From Hyphomicrobiales bacterium (GTDB taxonomy: Bacteria > Pseudomonadota > Alphaproteobacteria > Rhizobiales > Beijerinckiaceae), in assembly GCA_026400535.1 (NCBI GenBank), contig JAPLOU010000037.1:78775-142774 (forward strand): 64,000 bases of DNA, given 5' to 3'. Shown piece after piece: positions 55,325-64,000 of this stretch (its first letter is position 1; each line of letters opens with the position of its first letter). Under the pieces are notes generated by a model. The model was not told the origin of the DNA. It saw only the letters and a list, made by a program, of their open reading frames with translations, and did no database searches. The position numbers were made by a program, and so were the translations under genes.

Positions 55325-58282
55325 TTACTTCTTGCCCTCTGCGTCGGGTTTCTGGCCATCGGCCTTGGGGGCAGCGGCTTTCTTGCTATCGCTCGCGATG
55401 CGCTGCATGTCTGACGCCTCGCGGATCAGTCCGCCCTGCTTGGCGAGATTCGAGCCATCGATGCCGATGTCCGAGAGCAGACTGTCGATCAGCGGCGCCT
55501 GCACGCGGTAGCGCAGGGCCGAGTTGATCACCTCGTCCGTCGGGCTGCCGCGGCTTTCGTTGCTGCCGCCGTTCAGGCCATCCATCTGCACGATGCGGAT
55601 GTCGTTGATCTTCTCAAGCGGCTTGACCGAGGCCGCGACGATGCCCTCGACATGTTCGAGCAGCTTGCGACGGAACAACGACATGCGGGCCGGATCGGTG
55701 AGCACGTTCTCGGCTTCGTTGAGCAGGCGCTGGGCTTCGGCTTCAACCGCGCTGCGCACCTTCTCTGCGCCCGAGGCAATGGTTTGTTCCTCGGCTGCCT
55801 TCTCGGCCATCAGCACATCGATGGCCTTGCGGCGCTTGGCCGCCTCGGTATCGCGCACGGTCTTGACCTGTTCCTCGGCCTGCATCGCATCGGCCTTGGC
55901 CTTGTCTGACGCGGCGCGGGCACCGGACTCCTCCAGCGACTTCTTGTAGAGCGTGATGGCCTTTTCCATCTGGGCGGTTTCCACCGTCTTCTCGCGCTCG
56001 ACCTCCAGCCTGCGCCGTTCGGTCTCGTGGCTGATGCGGATTTCGTCGAGCCCGCGCTCGGAGGCGATGCGGGTGCGCTCGACATCCTCGCGGCTCTCGA
56101 TCTCGGCCTCGCGCAGCGCCTGCACGCGGGCAATCTCCAGCTGCTCGAGCGACTGCCGGCGCTCGACCTTGGCCGCTTCGACGGTGCGGTCGCGCTCGAC
56201 CTCAGCGGTCTCGACCGAGGCTTGTGCGGCGAGTTGCGCCTTGCGCACTTCGGCCTCGGCATTCGCGCGCGCGGCCTTCTTTGCCGCAAGCTCCACCACG
56301 CGCGTTTCCTCGGCGGCCTCGACCTCGCGCTTCCGATTGATGTCGGTGACCTCGCGGGTCTGCTGGCTGGCGATGCGCTCCTGCTCCAGCGCCAGATCGG
56401 CGGCGATGCGGGCCTTCTCCGTGGTCTCACGGCGGGCGATCTCCGCCGCTTCCAGCACCTTGTCGCGGGTGATGGTCTGGCTGCGGATCGTCTGATCAGC
56501 GCTGAGCCGCTCTGCCTCGAGCTTCAGCCGCTGGGCGATCCGGGCCGCTTCGACGGCCTGTTCGGCTGCGACGCGGGCCTCCTCGAGCGCCTTGTCGGCA
56601 GCCACGCGGGCAGTGTCCACGTTCTGCCCAGCGCTGACACGGGCTGTGTCGAGCGCCATGTCGCGGGCGATCTCCTCCGAGCGCGTGGCCAGTTCGGCGG
56701 CGATGCGCTCGGCAGCCACGGCCTTTTCGCGGGCGATGCGGGCCCCATCGACAGCCTGGCCGGCCGCGATCTCGGCGGCTTCGATGGCCTGCTGGCGCTC
56801 GATCTCGAGATTACGGATGCGCAGGTCTTCAGCAATGCGCTGTTCGGAGACGTTGGAAGCCTGCACGATGCGCAGCTTCTCGGTGGCTTCACGGGCCGCG
56901 ATCTCGGCCTCGTCAAGGCCCTGCTGTCGAGTGATCTCACGGCGGCGAATGTCTTCCTCGCCGCGGATGCGCGTCTGGTTGAGGACAAGGGTCTGGGCCA
57001 TGCGGGCCTTCTCCGTCGCCTCGCGCGCCGCGATCTCGGCCTGTTCGGTGGCGCGCTGGCGTTCGATTTCGAGAGCCTGCGTCTCCTTCTCCTTGTTGAT
57101 GCGGGCTTCCGCGATCGCCTGTTCCTGCGCGATGCGGGCGCGCTCGGTCGCTTCGCGCGCGGCGATCTCGGCGGCCTCCAGTGCACGGGTGCGCTCGATT
57201 TCGCGCGCCGACGTCTCCTGCTCGTTGATGATACGGGCTTGCTTGAGCGCCCGTTCCTGCAGGATGCGCGCGGTCTGGATCTGCTCCTGTGCGGATATCT
57301 CTTCGCTTTCGATCGCCTTGGACTTGGCGATTTCGCGGCTGCGGATGTCGCCTTCCGATGCAATGCGCGCTTCGGCGATGCCGCGGTCATTGGCGATACG
57401 GGCCTTCTCGATGGCCTCGCGCGCCATGATCTGCGCCGACTCCGCCTGCGTTTCGCGCTCGGCCCGTTCGCGGGCGAGTTCGGCGCGCTGCTGGGCACGG
57501 CGGAACTCGATGTCCCGTTCCTGCTCCAGCCGTGCTTCCTCGCTGGCGCGGTCGATTTCGAGCGACTGCCTTTCTGCTTCGAGATTGCGCGTCCGGATCT
57601 GGATCATCGCATCCTGCTCGATGTCGTTGCGCAGCTTGCGGCGGGCCTCGATGTCCTTGATCAGGACGGTCAGGCCTTCGGCGTCGAAACGGTTCGATGG
57701 GTTGAAGAATTCCAGGCTGGTCTGGTCGATGTCGAGAATGGCGACCGATTCAAGTTCAAGGCCGTTGCGCGAGAGGTCTTCCTGGACTGCCGCGCGAACG
57801 CGCTCGACATAGCTCGACCGGTTCTCGTGCATGCCACTCATGTCCATTTCGGCGGCCACGGCGCGCATGGCGCTTTCGAACTTGCCGGCCAGGAGGGCGT
57901 GCAGGCTGTCTGGTTCCAGCGTCTTGCGCCCCAGCGTCGAGGCGGCCATGGCGACGGCCCTGCGCTCCGGCTGGACGCGGACATAGAACTCGGCCTCGAC
58001 GTCGACGCGCATGCGGTCCTTGGTGATCAACGCCTCGGTCTTGCTGCGCGAAACCTTCAGCGGCTGCGTGTTCATGTTCACGGGCGTGATGTCGTGGATG
58101 ATGGGCCAGACAAAGGCGCCGCCATCAATGACCACCTTCTCGCCAAGGAAGCCTGTCCGTACGAAGGCGATCTCCTTGGTGGAGCGCCGGTAGAGCCACT
58201 GCATCACCCAGTAGATGATGGCGATGGCCACTACCGCCACGATGAGCCACAGGATCAGCTGGCCGATCATTTGCCCTGTCAT
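55325..58282 (-). CDS. Flotillin/SPFH (band 7) protein with very long hendecad-repeat helical region (985 aa)
   Basis: N-terminal TM (LILWLIVAVVAIAIIYWVMQWLYRR), SPFH-like domain (EIAFVRTGFLGEKVVIDGGAFVWPIIHDITPVNMNTQPLKVSRSKTEALITKDRMRVDVEAEFYVRV), long Ala/Glu/Arg helical repeats; internal start at 58282. Confidence 0.9.
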   Translation of the reverse strand: MTGQMIGQLILWLIVAVVAIAIIYWVMQWLYRRSTKEIAFVRTGFLGEKVVIDGGAFVWPIIHDITPVNMNTQPLKVSRSKTEALITKDRMRVDVEAEFYVRVQPERRAVAMAASTLGRKTLEPDSLHALLAGKFESAMRAVAAEMDMSGMHENRSSYVERVRAAVQEDLSRNGLELESVAILDIDQTSLEFFNPSNRFDAEGLTVLIKDIEARRKLRNDIEQDAMIQIRTRNLEAERQSLEIDRASEEARLEQERDIEFRRAQQRAELARERAERETQAESAQIMAREAIEKARIANDRGIAEARIASEGDIRSREIAKSKAIESEEISAQEQIQTARILQERALKQARIINEQETSAREIERTRALEAAEIAAREATERARIAQEQAIAEARINKEKETQALEIERQRATEQAEIAAREATEKARMAQTLVLNQTRIRGEEDIRRREITRQQGLDEAEIAAREATEKLRIVQASNVSEQRIAEDLRIRNLEIERQQAIEAAEIAAGQAVDGARIAREKAVAAERIAAELATRSEEIARDMALDTARVSAGQNVDTARVAADKALEEARVAAEQAVEAARIAQRLKLEAERLSADQTIRSQTITRDKVLEAAEIARRETTEKARIAADLALEQERIASQQTREVTDINRKREVEAAEETRVVELAAKKAARANAEAEVRKAQLAAQASVETAEVERDRTVEAAKVERRQSLEQLEIARVQALREAEIESREDVERTRIASERGLDEIRISHETERRRLEVEREKTVETAQMEKAITLYKKSLEESGARAASDKAKADAMQAEEQVKTVRDTEAAKRRKAIDVLMAEKAAEEQTIASGAEKVRSAVEAEAQRLLNEAENVLTDPARMSLFRRKLLEHVEGIVAASVKPLEKINDIRIVQMDGLNGGSNESRGSPTDEVINSALRYRVQAPLIDSLLSDIGIDGSNLAKQGGLIREASDMQRIASDSKKAAAPKADGQKPDAEGKK
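56315..57436 (-). repeat. Eight consecutive 44-residue-class superrepeats (seven of 44 aa, one of 66 aa) in the flotillin gene
   Basis: Counted by eye: repeat starts AQIMAREAIE, EEISAQEQIQ, AEIAAREATER, AEIAAREATEK, AEIAAREATEK, AEIAAGQAVD, ARVSAGQNVD, AEIARRETTE spaced 44 aa, except the seventh which is 66 aa. Confidence 0.85.
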
Positions 58283-58317
58283 GTGTTGTCCCTCCCGTCG
58301 TGCTGCCGAGGCAGCGC

Positions 58318-59145
58318 TCACTTGCCTTTGATGCGCTTGAAGGCGCGGGTCTGTTCGGTCAGCGCCACCTCGGTCGGCAGGCGCTCCATCGAGGAGGCGC
58401 CGTAAAAGCCGTGGCAGTTGCTGGTGTTCCGCAGAATGAAATCGGCATCCTCCGGCATTGCAACCGGCCCGCCATGGACCAGCACGATGGCTTTCGGATT
58501 GACGCGCAACGCGGCCTCGGCCCATTCATCGACCATAGCGGGGCAATCCTTGAGCTTCAGCGCTGTCGAGGCCCCGATGCTGCCGCCGGTGGTGAGACCG
58601 AGATGGCAGACGATGATGTCGGCGCCGGCTTTCGCCATCGCGGCGGCGTTCTCGGCGTTGAACACGTAAGGCGTGGTCAGCATGTCCTTGGCGTGCGCCC
58701 TGGCGATCATGTCGATCTCCAGCGAGTAGGACATGCCTGTCTCCTCGAGATTGGCGCGGAAGATGCCGTCGATCAGGCCTACGGTCGGGAAGTTCTGCAC
58801 CCCGGAAAAGCCGATGCGCTTCAGTTCGTCAAGGAAGACATCCATGTTGCGGAACGGATCGGTGCCGTTGACCCCAGCCAGCACGGGCGTGTGCCTGACC
58901 ACGGGCAGCACCTCGCGGGCCATCTCGACGACGATCTGGTTGGCATCGCCATAGGCGAGAAGTCCCGCCAGAGAGCCGCGCCCGGCCATGCGGTAACGTC
59001 CGGAATTGTAGATCACGATCAGGTCGATGCCGCCGGCTTCCTCGCATTTCGCGGACAGGCCGGTGCCCGCGCCGCCGCCGATGATGGGCACGCCTTTGGC
59101 CATCATGCCGTGGAAACGGTCGAGGAGTGTCTGACGGGCAATCAT
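58318..59145 (-). CDS. Phosphoenolpyruvate-hydrolase-family TIM-barrel protein (Tm-1 C-terminal-domain-like)
   Basis: [53 protein letters not shown] ... [40 protein letters not shown]. Confidence 0.9.
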   Translation of the reverse strand: MIARQTLLDRFHGMMAKGVPIIGGGAGTGLSAKCEEAGGIDLIVIYNSGRYRMAGRGSLAGLLAYGDANQIVVEMAREVLPVVRHTPVLAGVNGTDPFRNMDVFLDELKRIGFSGVQNFPTVGLIDGIFRANLEETGMSYSLEIDMIARAHAKDMLTTPYVFNAENAAAMAKAGADIIVCHLGLTTGGSIGASTALKLKDCPAMVDEWAEAALRVNPKAIVLVHGGPVAMPEDADFILRNTSNCHGFYGASSMERLPTEVALTEQTRAFKRIKGK

Positions 59146-61343
59146 AGGCTGGTTTCTTTGCGGCGGTTGGGGCGGCTGGCGCCGTGGAGCGCATTGAAGG
59201 ATGCGACCAGTGCCATGGCGAACTCGGGCGCGTTGATGTGGTGCGGCAGCCGGACGATCTGGCGTGACGCGGTCTGGCGCACCGTCTGCTCGAGGGCTGT
59301 GAACAAGGCCGCGCGGGCGCTGAGATCGTGGAAGGGCTTGCCCGGCGCATCGAGCGCGGAGACGCCGCCCTCGGGCAGGAAAAAGCGCACCTGGCCTTCC
59401 ATCTGGTTGAGCCGCTGGCCGATCCACTGGCCCATGCTGGCGCACTCGTCCTGCGTCGTGCGCATCAGCGTTACCTGTGGATTATGCTGATACAGCAGGC
59501 GGCCCCTGTAGCGCTCGGGGACGGTCTCCGGCGCACCGAAATTGACCATGTCGAGCGCGCCGACAGAGCCGATATAGGGCAGGCGCGTGCGGATGATTGC
59601 GCCGAAACGGTCCTCGGTGGCGGGGAAGACCCCGCCCATCATCATGTCGCAGATTTCGGTCGTGCTGACATCGATGACGCCGACGAGCTTGCCAGCATCG
59701 ACGAGCTTCTCCATCGCCTGTCCACCAATACCGGTGGCGTGGAAGACAAGGCAATCATAGGTCGCCTGCAAGGGCTTCACGATCTGCTGCACGCACGGCG
59801 TCGTGACGCCGAACATGGTGAGGCCGATGGCTGGCTTGCCGATGCGCGTGGCGCGCCGCGCCTTGCGTGACGCAACCATCCCGATCATGGCCTGCGCCGC
59901 ATTGCCGAGCACCTCCTCGGTGATCGCGTTGAGGCCCTGCACATCGGCCACCGAGGGCATCAGCATGATATCGGATGCGCCGACATACTTGCTGACCTCG
60001 CCCGAGGCGACGGTGGAGACGATCAGCTTGGGCACGCCGACCGGCAGCGCGCGCATGGCCGGCGCAACCATCGCGGTGCCGCCGGATCCACCAGCGGACA
60101 GCACGCCGGCGATCCCCGTCTGCCGCATGATCCAGCGCTCGAAGGCCGCGGTCATGCCTGCAACCGACTGTCCCCGGTCGCCGGTGAAGACGCCGGATGC
60201 GCCGCGTGGATGGAAGGCCGCGATCTGATGGGCCGGAATCTCCGCGCCGGAATGGCCGCCGGAGGTCGACAGGTCGACCAACCGCACGGGCAGACCAGCC
60301 GCGCGGACGAGATCGCGCATGTAGCGCAGTTCCTCACCCTTGGTGTCCATCGTGCCGGCAACCAGAACGACGTTCTCGCCCGGTGCGGAGAGCGGCCTGA
60401 TCTCGGGGCTGGCAGTGGCTCCGGCAAGCTGGCGGGTTGTGACAACCTTGGCGAGCTGTTCCAGACGCGCCACCGGCACGGGCTGGGACCAACGTGTCGG
60501 GGCAACCAGGTTCGAGTTGTAGATCTTGAGCGCTTGCTGTCCGGCGGGCGCAGCCTGCGCGGCAGCGCCAGGGGCGGCGGATGGCGCGGGTCCGGCATCC
60601 TCATGGCCGTGACGGCCGACGCCGAGCAGACGCTGCTGCAGTGCGCGGTCTGCCGCCAGTTCCTGCGCGGGAGAAATGCGATTGACGCGGCCATTGACCA
60701 TGATCGCGACACTGTCGGCAATCATGCAGGCCACGCCGATGTTCTGCTCGATGACCAGAACCTCCATGTCGCCTTCTTCTGCGAGGCGGACCAGCATCTG
60801 CTCGACCTGGGCGACGATGACCGGAGCCAATCCCTCGGTCGGCTCGTCCATCACCAGCAGCTTCGGGTTGGCGAGCAGGGCGCGCGAAATGGCCAGCATC
60901 TGCTGCTCGCCGCCCGAAAGCTGCCCGCCGCCGTTGGACTTGCGCTCGGCCAGCCGTGGAAAGGTCGCGTAGATGCGGTCGATCGTCCAGGCGCCCTTGC
61001 GGCGGCCTGCGATCATCCGCAAGTGCTCGTCGACGGTCAGCGAGCGCCAGAGACGTCGGCCCTGCGGCACATACCCGATGCCAAGCTGGGCGATATCGGC
61101 CGGGGCCAGGCCGACGAGCGACTGGCCGGCGAAGTTGATCGTTCCGGACGAGATGGGCACCAGCCCCATGATCGCCTTGCACAGGGTGGTCTTGCCCATG
61201 CCGTTGCGGCCGACGACCGAGAGCACGCCGTGGTCGAGCCTGAGGTCGACGCCCTGCAGCGCGTGCGAGGCGCCATAGTAGACGTTGAGGCCGCGAATGT
61301 CGAGCGCGGGGACGCGGGGTGCCGAGCGGGACCGTTCAGCCAT
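59142..61343 (-). CDS. LivF-type ABC ATPase fused to Tm-1-like (UPF0261) ATP-binding domain
   Basis: N-half [19 protein letters not shown] ... [33 protein letters not shown]; Ala/Pro linker; C-half [39 protein letters not shown] ... [36 protein letters not shown]. Confidence 0.9.
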   Translation of the reverse strand: MAERSRSAPRVPALDIRGLNVYYGASHALQGVDLRLDHGVLSVVGRNGMGKTTLCKAIMGLVPISSGTINFAGQSLVGLAPADIAQLGIGYVPQGRRLWRSLTVDEHLRMIAGRRKGAWTIDRIYATFPRLAERKSNGGGQLSGGEQQMLAISRALLANPKLLVMDEPTEGLAPVIVAQVEQMLVRLAEEGDMEVLVIEQNIGVACMIADSVAIMVNGRVNRISPAQELAADRALQQRLLGVGRHGHEDAGPAPSAAPGAAAQAAPAGQQALKIYNSNLVAPTRWSQPVPVARLEQLAKVVTTRQLAGATASPEIRPLSAPGENVVLVAGTMDTKGEELRYMRDLVRAAGLPVRLVDLSTSGGHSGAEIPAHQIAAFHPRGASGVFTGDRGQSVAGMTAAFERWIMRQTGIAGVLSAGGSGGTAMVAPAMRALPVGVPKLIVSTVASGEVSKYVGASDIMLMPSVADVQGLNAITEEVLGNAAQAMIGMVASRKARRATRIGKPAIGLTMFGVTTPCVQQIVKPLQATYDCLVFHATGIGGQAMEKLVDAGKLVGVIDVSTTEICDMMMGGVFPATEDRFGAIIRTRLPYIGSVGALDMVNFGAPETVPERYRGRLLYQHNPQVTLMRTTQDECASMGQWIGQRLNQMEGQVRFFLPEGGVSALDAPGKPFHDLSARAALFTALEQTVRQTASRQIVRLPHHINAPEFAMALVASFNALHGASRPNRRKETSL

Positions 61344-62148
61344 GACCGTTCCCCAGGTAAAGTTCCTGCACCTCGGTGTCGTTCTCGATCTGCTCGGGCG
61401 TACCTTCCTTGAAGACGCGCCCGTTGTGCAACATCGTCACGCTCTCGGCGACGCGCAGCGCCACATCCATGTCGTGCTCGATGATGATGAAGCCGATATG
61501 GGCGGGCAATCCTGTCAGGATCGAGACGAGCTCCGCCCGCTCGGTGGGTGAAAGTCCGGCCGCGGGCTCGTCGAACAGGATGAAGCGCGGGGCCCCCGCC
61601 AGCGCCAGGGCAATCTCGAGCTGGCGCTGCTGGCCGTAAGAGAGGTTGGCGACGAGCGTGTCGCGGGCCGGGGTCAGATGCACGGCCTCGATCAGTTCAG
61701 TGGCGCGCGTGACCAGGACGTCATTGACGCGTGGCCGCAGCAGCGAGAAGCGCCCGCGCGAGACGCCGCGGCAGGCGAGGTAGACATTGTCGGCTACGGT
61801 GAGGCCGCCGAACAGCAACGAGATCTGATAGGTGCGACGCAGGCCGCGCCTGATCCGCTCATGGGCCGGGAAGCTGGTCACGTCCTCGCCGAACAGGCGG
61901 ATCGTGCCCGAAGTCGGCAAGAAGTCGCCGGTGACGCAGTTGAACAGCGTTGTCTTGCCGGCGCCGTTCGAGCCAAGCACGGCGCGGCGCTCGCCGGGGC
62001 GCACAGTCAGCGTCACATCGGAGATCGCCGCGAGCGCGCCGAACAGCTTGGTCACGCCACGCAGTTCCAGCGCATTGCCGGAACTGACCGAATTCAGGCG
62101 CTCGGCGGTGTTGCGGGCCGGGCCAGGGCGTGTTTGCGTGAGCGTCAT
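61336..62148 (-). CDS. Branched-chain amino acid-type ABC transporter ATPase (LivG-like)
   Basis: [52 protein letters not shown] ... [35 protein letters not shown]. Confidence 0.93.
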   Translation of the reverse strand: MTLTQTRPGPARNTAERLNSVSSGNALELRGVTKLFGALAAISDVTLTVRPGERRAVLGSNGAGKTTLFNCVTGDFLPTSGTIRLFGEDVTSFPAHERIRRGLRRTYQISLLFGGLTVADNVYLACRGVSRGRFSLLRPRVNDVLVTRATELIEAVHLTPARDTLVANLSYGQQRQLEIALALAGAPRFILFDEPAAGLSPTERAELVSILTGLPAHIGFIIIEHDMDVALRVAESVTMLHNGRVFKEGTPEQIENDTEVQELYLGNGHG

Positions 62149-63194
62149 GGCCGCCCTCCGCGTAAGGGATCACCCTGCTTCTGCCGCCGCGCCTTGTATT
62201 TCTCCCACAGCCCGAGCACGCCATCGGGTGAGAAGAAGACGATGACGAGAAAGCCAAGGCCGATCAGCAGCTTGAAGCGCTCGCCCGAGAGGCCGAAAGC
62301 CAGCAGCACATCGGGCGAATAAACGCGCAGCAGCACATAGATCAGCGCGCCGATGAACGGGCCGATGGGTCGCCTGATGCCGCCCACCACCGCGATCACC
62401 AGAATGTCGATGACCTGCGGAATGCCGGCCGTGCCAGGAGATACCTGCGCATTCTGCCAGACGAGCAGGATGCCGCCGACGGCTGCGATGATGCTGGAGA
62501 AGGTGTAGGCGAGAATGCGGTGGGCCGTGACCGAGAAGCCGAGCGCGCCCATACGGCGCGGGTTGTCACGGACGCCCTGGAGCGCAAGGCCGAACGGCGA
62601 GCGCGACACATAGACCACTGCAACATAGGAGAGCGCGGCGCAAGCCAGGGTCAGGTAGTAGAACGGCGTTGCCTGCCGCCAGTCGATGCCGAACAGGTCA
62701 GGCGGCACGACGCGGTTGAAGCCAGTATAGCCGTTGAAAAGGCCATAGTTCTGCCGGGTGAAGTAAAAGAATGCCGACGCGATCGCCAAGGTGATCATGA
62801 TCGTGTAGATGCCCTCGGTGCGCACGGCCAGGGCGCCGACAAGCGTTCCGAACAGCGCCGCGATGAGGATGGCGACCGGGATGTAGAGCCACCATGGCCA
62901 GCCAAGGCTGATGGTCGACACGCCGCTGGTTCCCAGGATGGCCACCATGTAGCCAGCAAGCGCGCCGACCGTCATCTGGATCAGGCTGACCATTCCGCCA
63001 TAGCCGGCGAGGAACATCAAGGAGAGCCCGATCATGCCGAGGATGAAGGTCCAGCCGAAAATCTGGAACAGCACGAAATTGCTCGCGAAAAGCGGCATCA
63101 CGAGCAGCAGCAGGGCAAGGGCCCACCACAGAGGCGGGACCTTTTCCAGCAGCGTCGGCGGTGCCGGTGTCGTGGTGCGGATGGCGTAAGTCAT
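62145..63194 (-). CDS. Branched-chain amino acid-type ABC permease (LivM-like)
   Basis: LSLMFLAGYGGMVSLIQMTVGALAGYMVAILG ... SPFGLALQGVRDNPRRMGALGFSVTAHRILAYTFSSIIAAVGG. Confidence 0.93.
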   Translation of the reverse strand: MTYAIRTTTPAPPTLLEKVPPLWWALALLLLVMPLFASNFVLFQIFGWTFILGMIGLSLMFLAGYGGMVSLIQMTVGALAGYMVAILGTSGVSTISLGWPWWLYIPVAILIAALFGTLVGALAVRTEGIYTIMITLAIASAFFYFTRQNYGLFNGYTGFNRVVPPDLFGIDWRQATPFYYLTLACAALSYVAVVYVSRSPFGLALQGVRDNPRRMGALGFSVTAHRILAYTFSSIIAAVGGILLVWQNAQVSPGTAGIPQVIDILVIAVVGGIRRPIGPFIGALIYVLLRVYSPDVLLAFGLSGERFKLLIGLGFLVIVFFSPDGVLGLWEKYKARRQKQGDPLRGGRP

Positions 63195-64000
63195 CAGCGG
63201 CCGGCCCCCAGAAGGCCTTGCGGGCGGAAGGCGAGCACGACGGCCATGATCAGGAATGTAAACACGACCGAGTAGGTCGGCGCGTAGACAAGGCCGATCT
63301 GCTCGGCGAGGCCGATGATCAGGGCTCCGAGCGCGGCGCCGGGGATCGAGCCCATGCCGCCGACGATCACCACCACCAGCGAAGCCAGCAAGAAGCGCGT
63401 GTCTTCGCCCGGGGTCAGCGACTGGAAGGTGCCGCCGACGATGCCGGCCATACCTGCCATCCCGGCGCCGAAGGCAAACACGGCCAGAAAGACATACTGG
63501 ATCCGCACGCCGGACGCGGCCAGCATGTCGCGGTCATCGACGCCGGCGCGGATCAGCATCCCCAGCCGCGACCGGTTCAGCACGAGCCACATGGCGAGGC
63601 CGATGATGATGGCCGCGATCAGGATGGCGATGCGCACCTGCGGATAGGTCAGGTAGACCGGATCGCCATTGGATCGCAGCGACGAGACCAGCGGCAACGT
63701 CATCGGCCCACTGAGCCAATCTGGGGACAGGACCTGGTAGCTCTGACCGCCCCAGATCCACAGCATGATGTCGGCCAGAACCACCGAAATGCCGATCGTC
63801 ACGAGCGTCTGGCGCAGTTCCTCGCCCTCCATGCGCCGGAAGACCTGATGCTGCAGCAGCAGACCGAGTGCGCCGACCAGCACGAACACGATGGGGAAGG
63901 CGAGCAGCCACATCCCGGTCGCGTTGGCGATCTCGTAGCCGAGATAGCCACCGAGCAGATAGAGCGAGCCATGCGCGAGGTTGACGTTCCGCATCAGTCC
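63194..64000 (-). CDS. Branched-chain amino acid-type ABC permease (LivH-like), 5' end outside window
   Basis: MRNVNLAHGSLYLLGGYLGYEI ... LNRSRLGMLIRAGVDDRDMLAASGVRIQYVFLAVFAFGAGMAGMAGIVGG; the reading frame appears to continue past the window edge. Confidence 0.9.
   Translation of the reverse strand, partial: GLMRNVNLAHGSLYLLGGYLGYEIANATGMWLLAFPIVFVLVGALGLLLQHQVFRRMEGEELRQTLVTIGISVVLADIMLWIWGGQSYQVLSPDWLSGPMTLPLVSSLRSNGDPVYLTYPQVRIAILIAAIIIGLAMWLVLNRSRLGMLIRAGVDDRDMLAASGVRIQYVFLAVFAFGAGMAGMAGIVGGTFQSLTPGEDTRFLLASLVVVIVGGMGSIPGAALGALIIGLAEQIGLVYAPTYSVVFTFLIMAVVLAFRPQGLLGAGR

Noticed and set aside
56027-58405. 792-aa plus-strand ORF opposite the flotillin gene
   Set aside because: Shadow of the repetitive coiled-coil coding sequence; composition and lack of recognisable motifs argue against coding.

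Overview
64-kb window of a high-GC alphaproteobacterial (Rhizobiales-like) chromosome. The left ~5 kb is a decayed mobile or plasmid-like segment: a serine recombinase, an excisionase-like HTH protein, a Rep-like protein with a possible HUH motif, and the 3' remnant of an SDR gene. Next is a mostly housekeeping block: nadE, gltX, cysS, cimA, maf, pssA, psd, an Atm1-type ABC exporter, yacG and tRNA-Phe. The 3' end of tRNA-Phe is duplicated and is followed by a frameshifted tyrosine-integrase remnant. Abutting that remnant is a tungstate/molybdate uptake region: a one-component regulator, tupB, a tupC gene broken by a 26-bp tandem duplication, two TupA-like binding proteins, a Mop/TOBE protein, TrmO, and a FecBCD-type transporter. 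After a short stretch of pseudogenes, positions ~38.0-64.0 kb hold 24 consecutive minus-strand genes, often overlapping. They encode two ABC importers (Dpp-type and Liv-type), a xanthine-dehydrogenase-family Mo enzyme whose large subunit is split in two, CoxD/CoxE-like maturation proteins, two SRPBCC proteins, several ring/amide/lactone hydrolases, a very long flotillin with a 44-residue (4x11) coiled-coil superrepeat, an SMP-30::isochorismatase fusion, and a LivF::Tm-1(UPF0261) fusion next to a PEP-hydrolase-like TIM barrel. This cluster is the best candidate for an undescribed system. All calls come from reading the sequence and ORF track; no database search was run.
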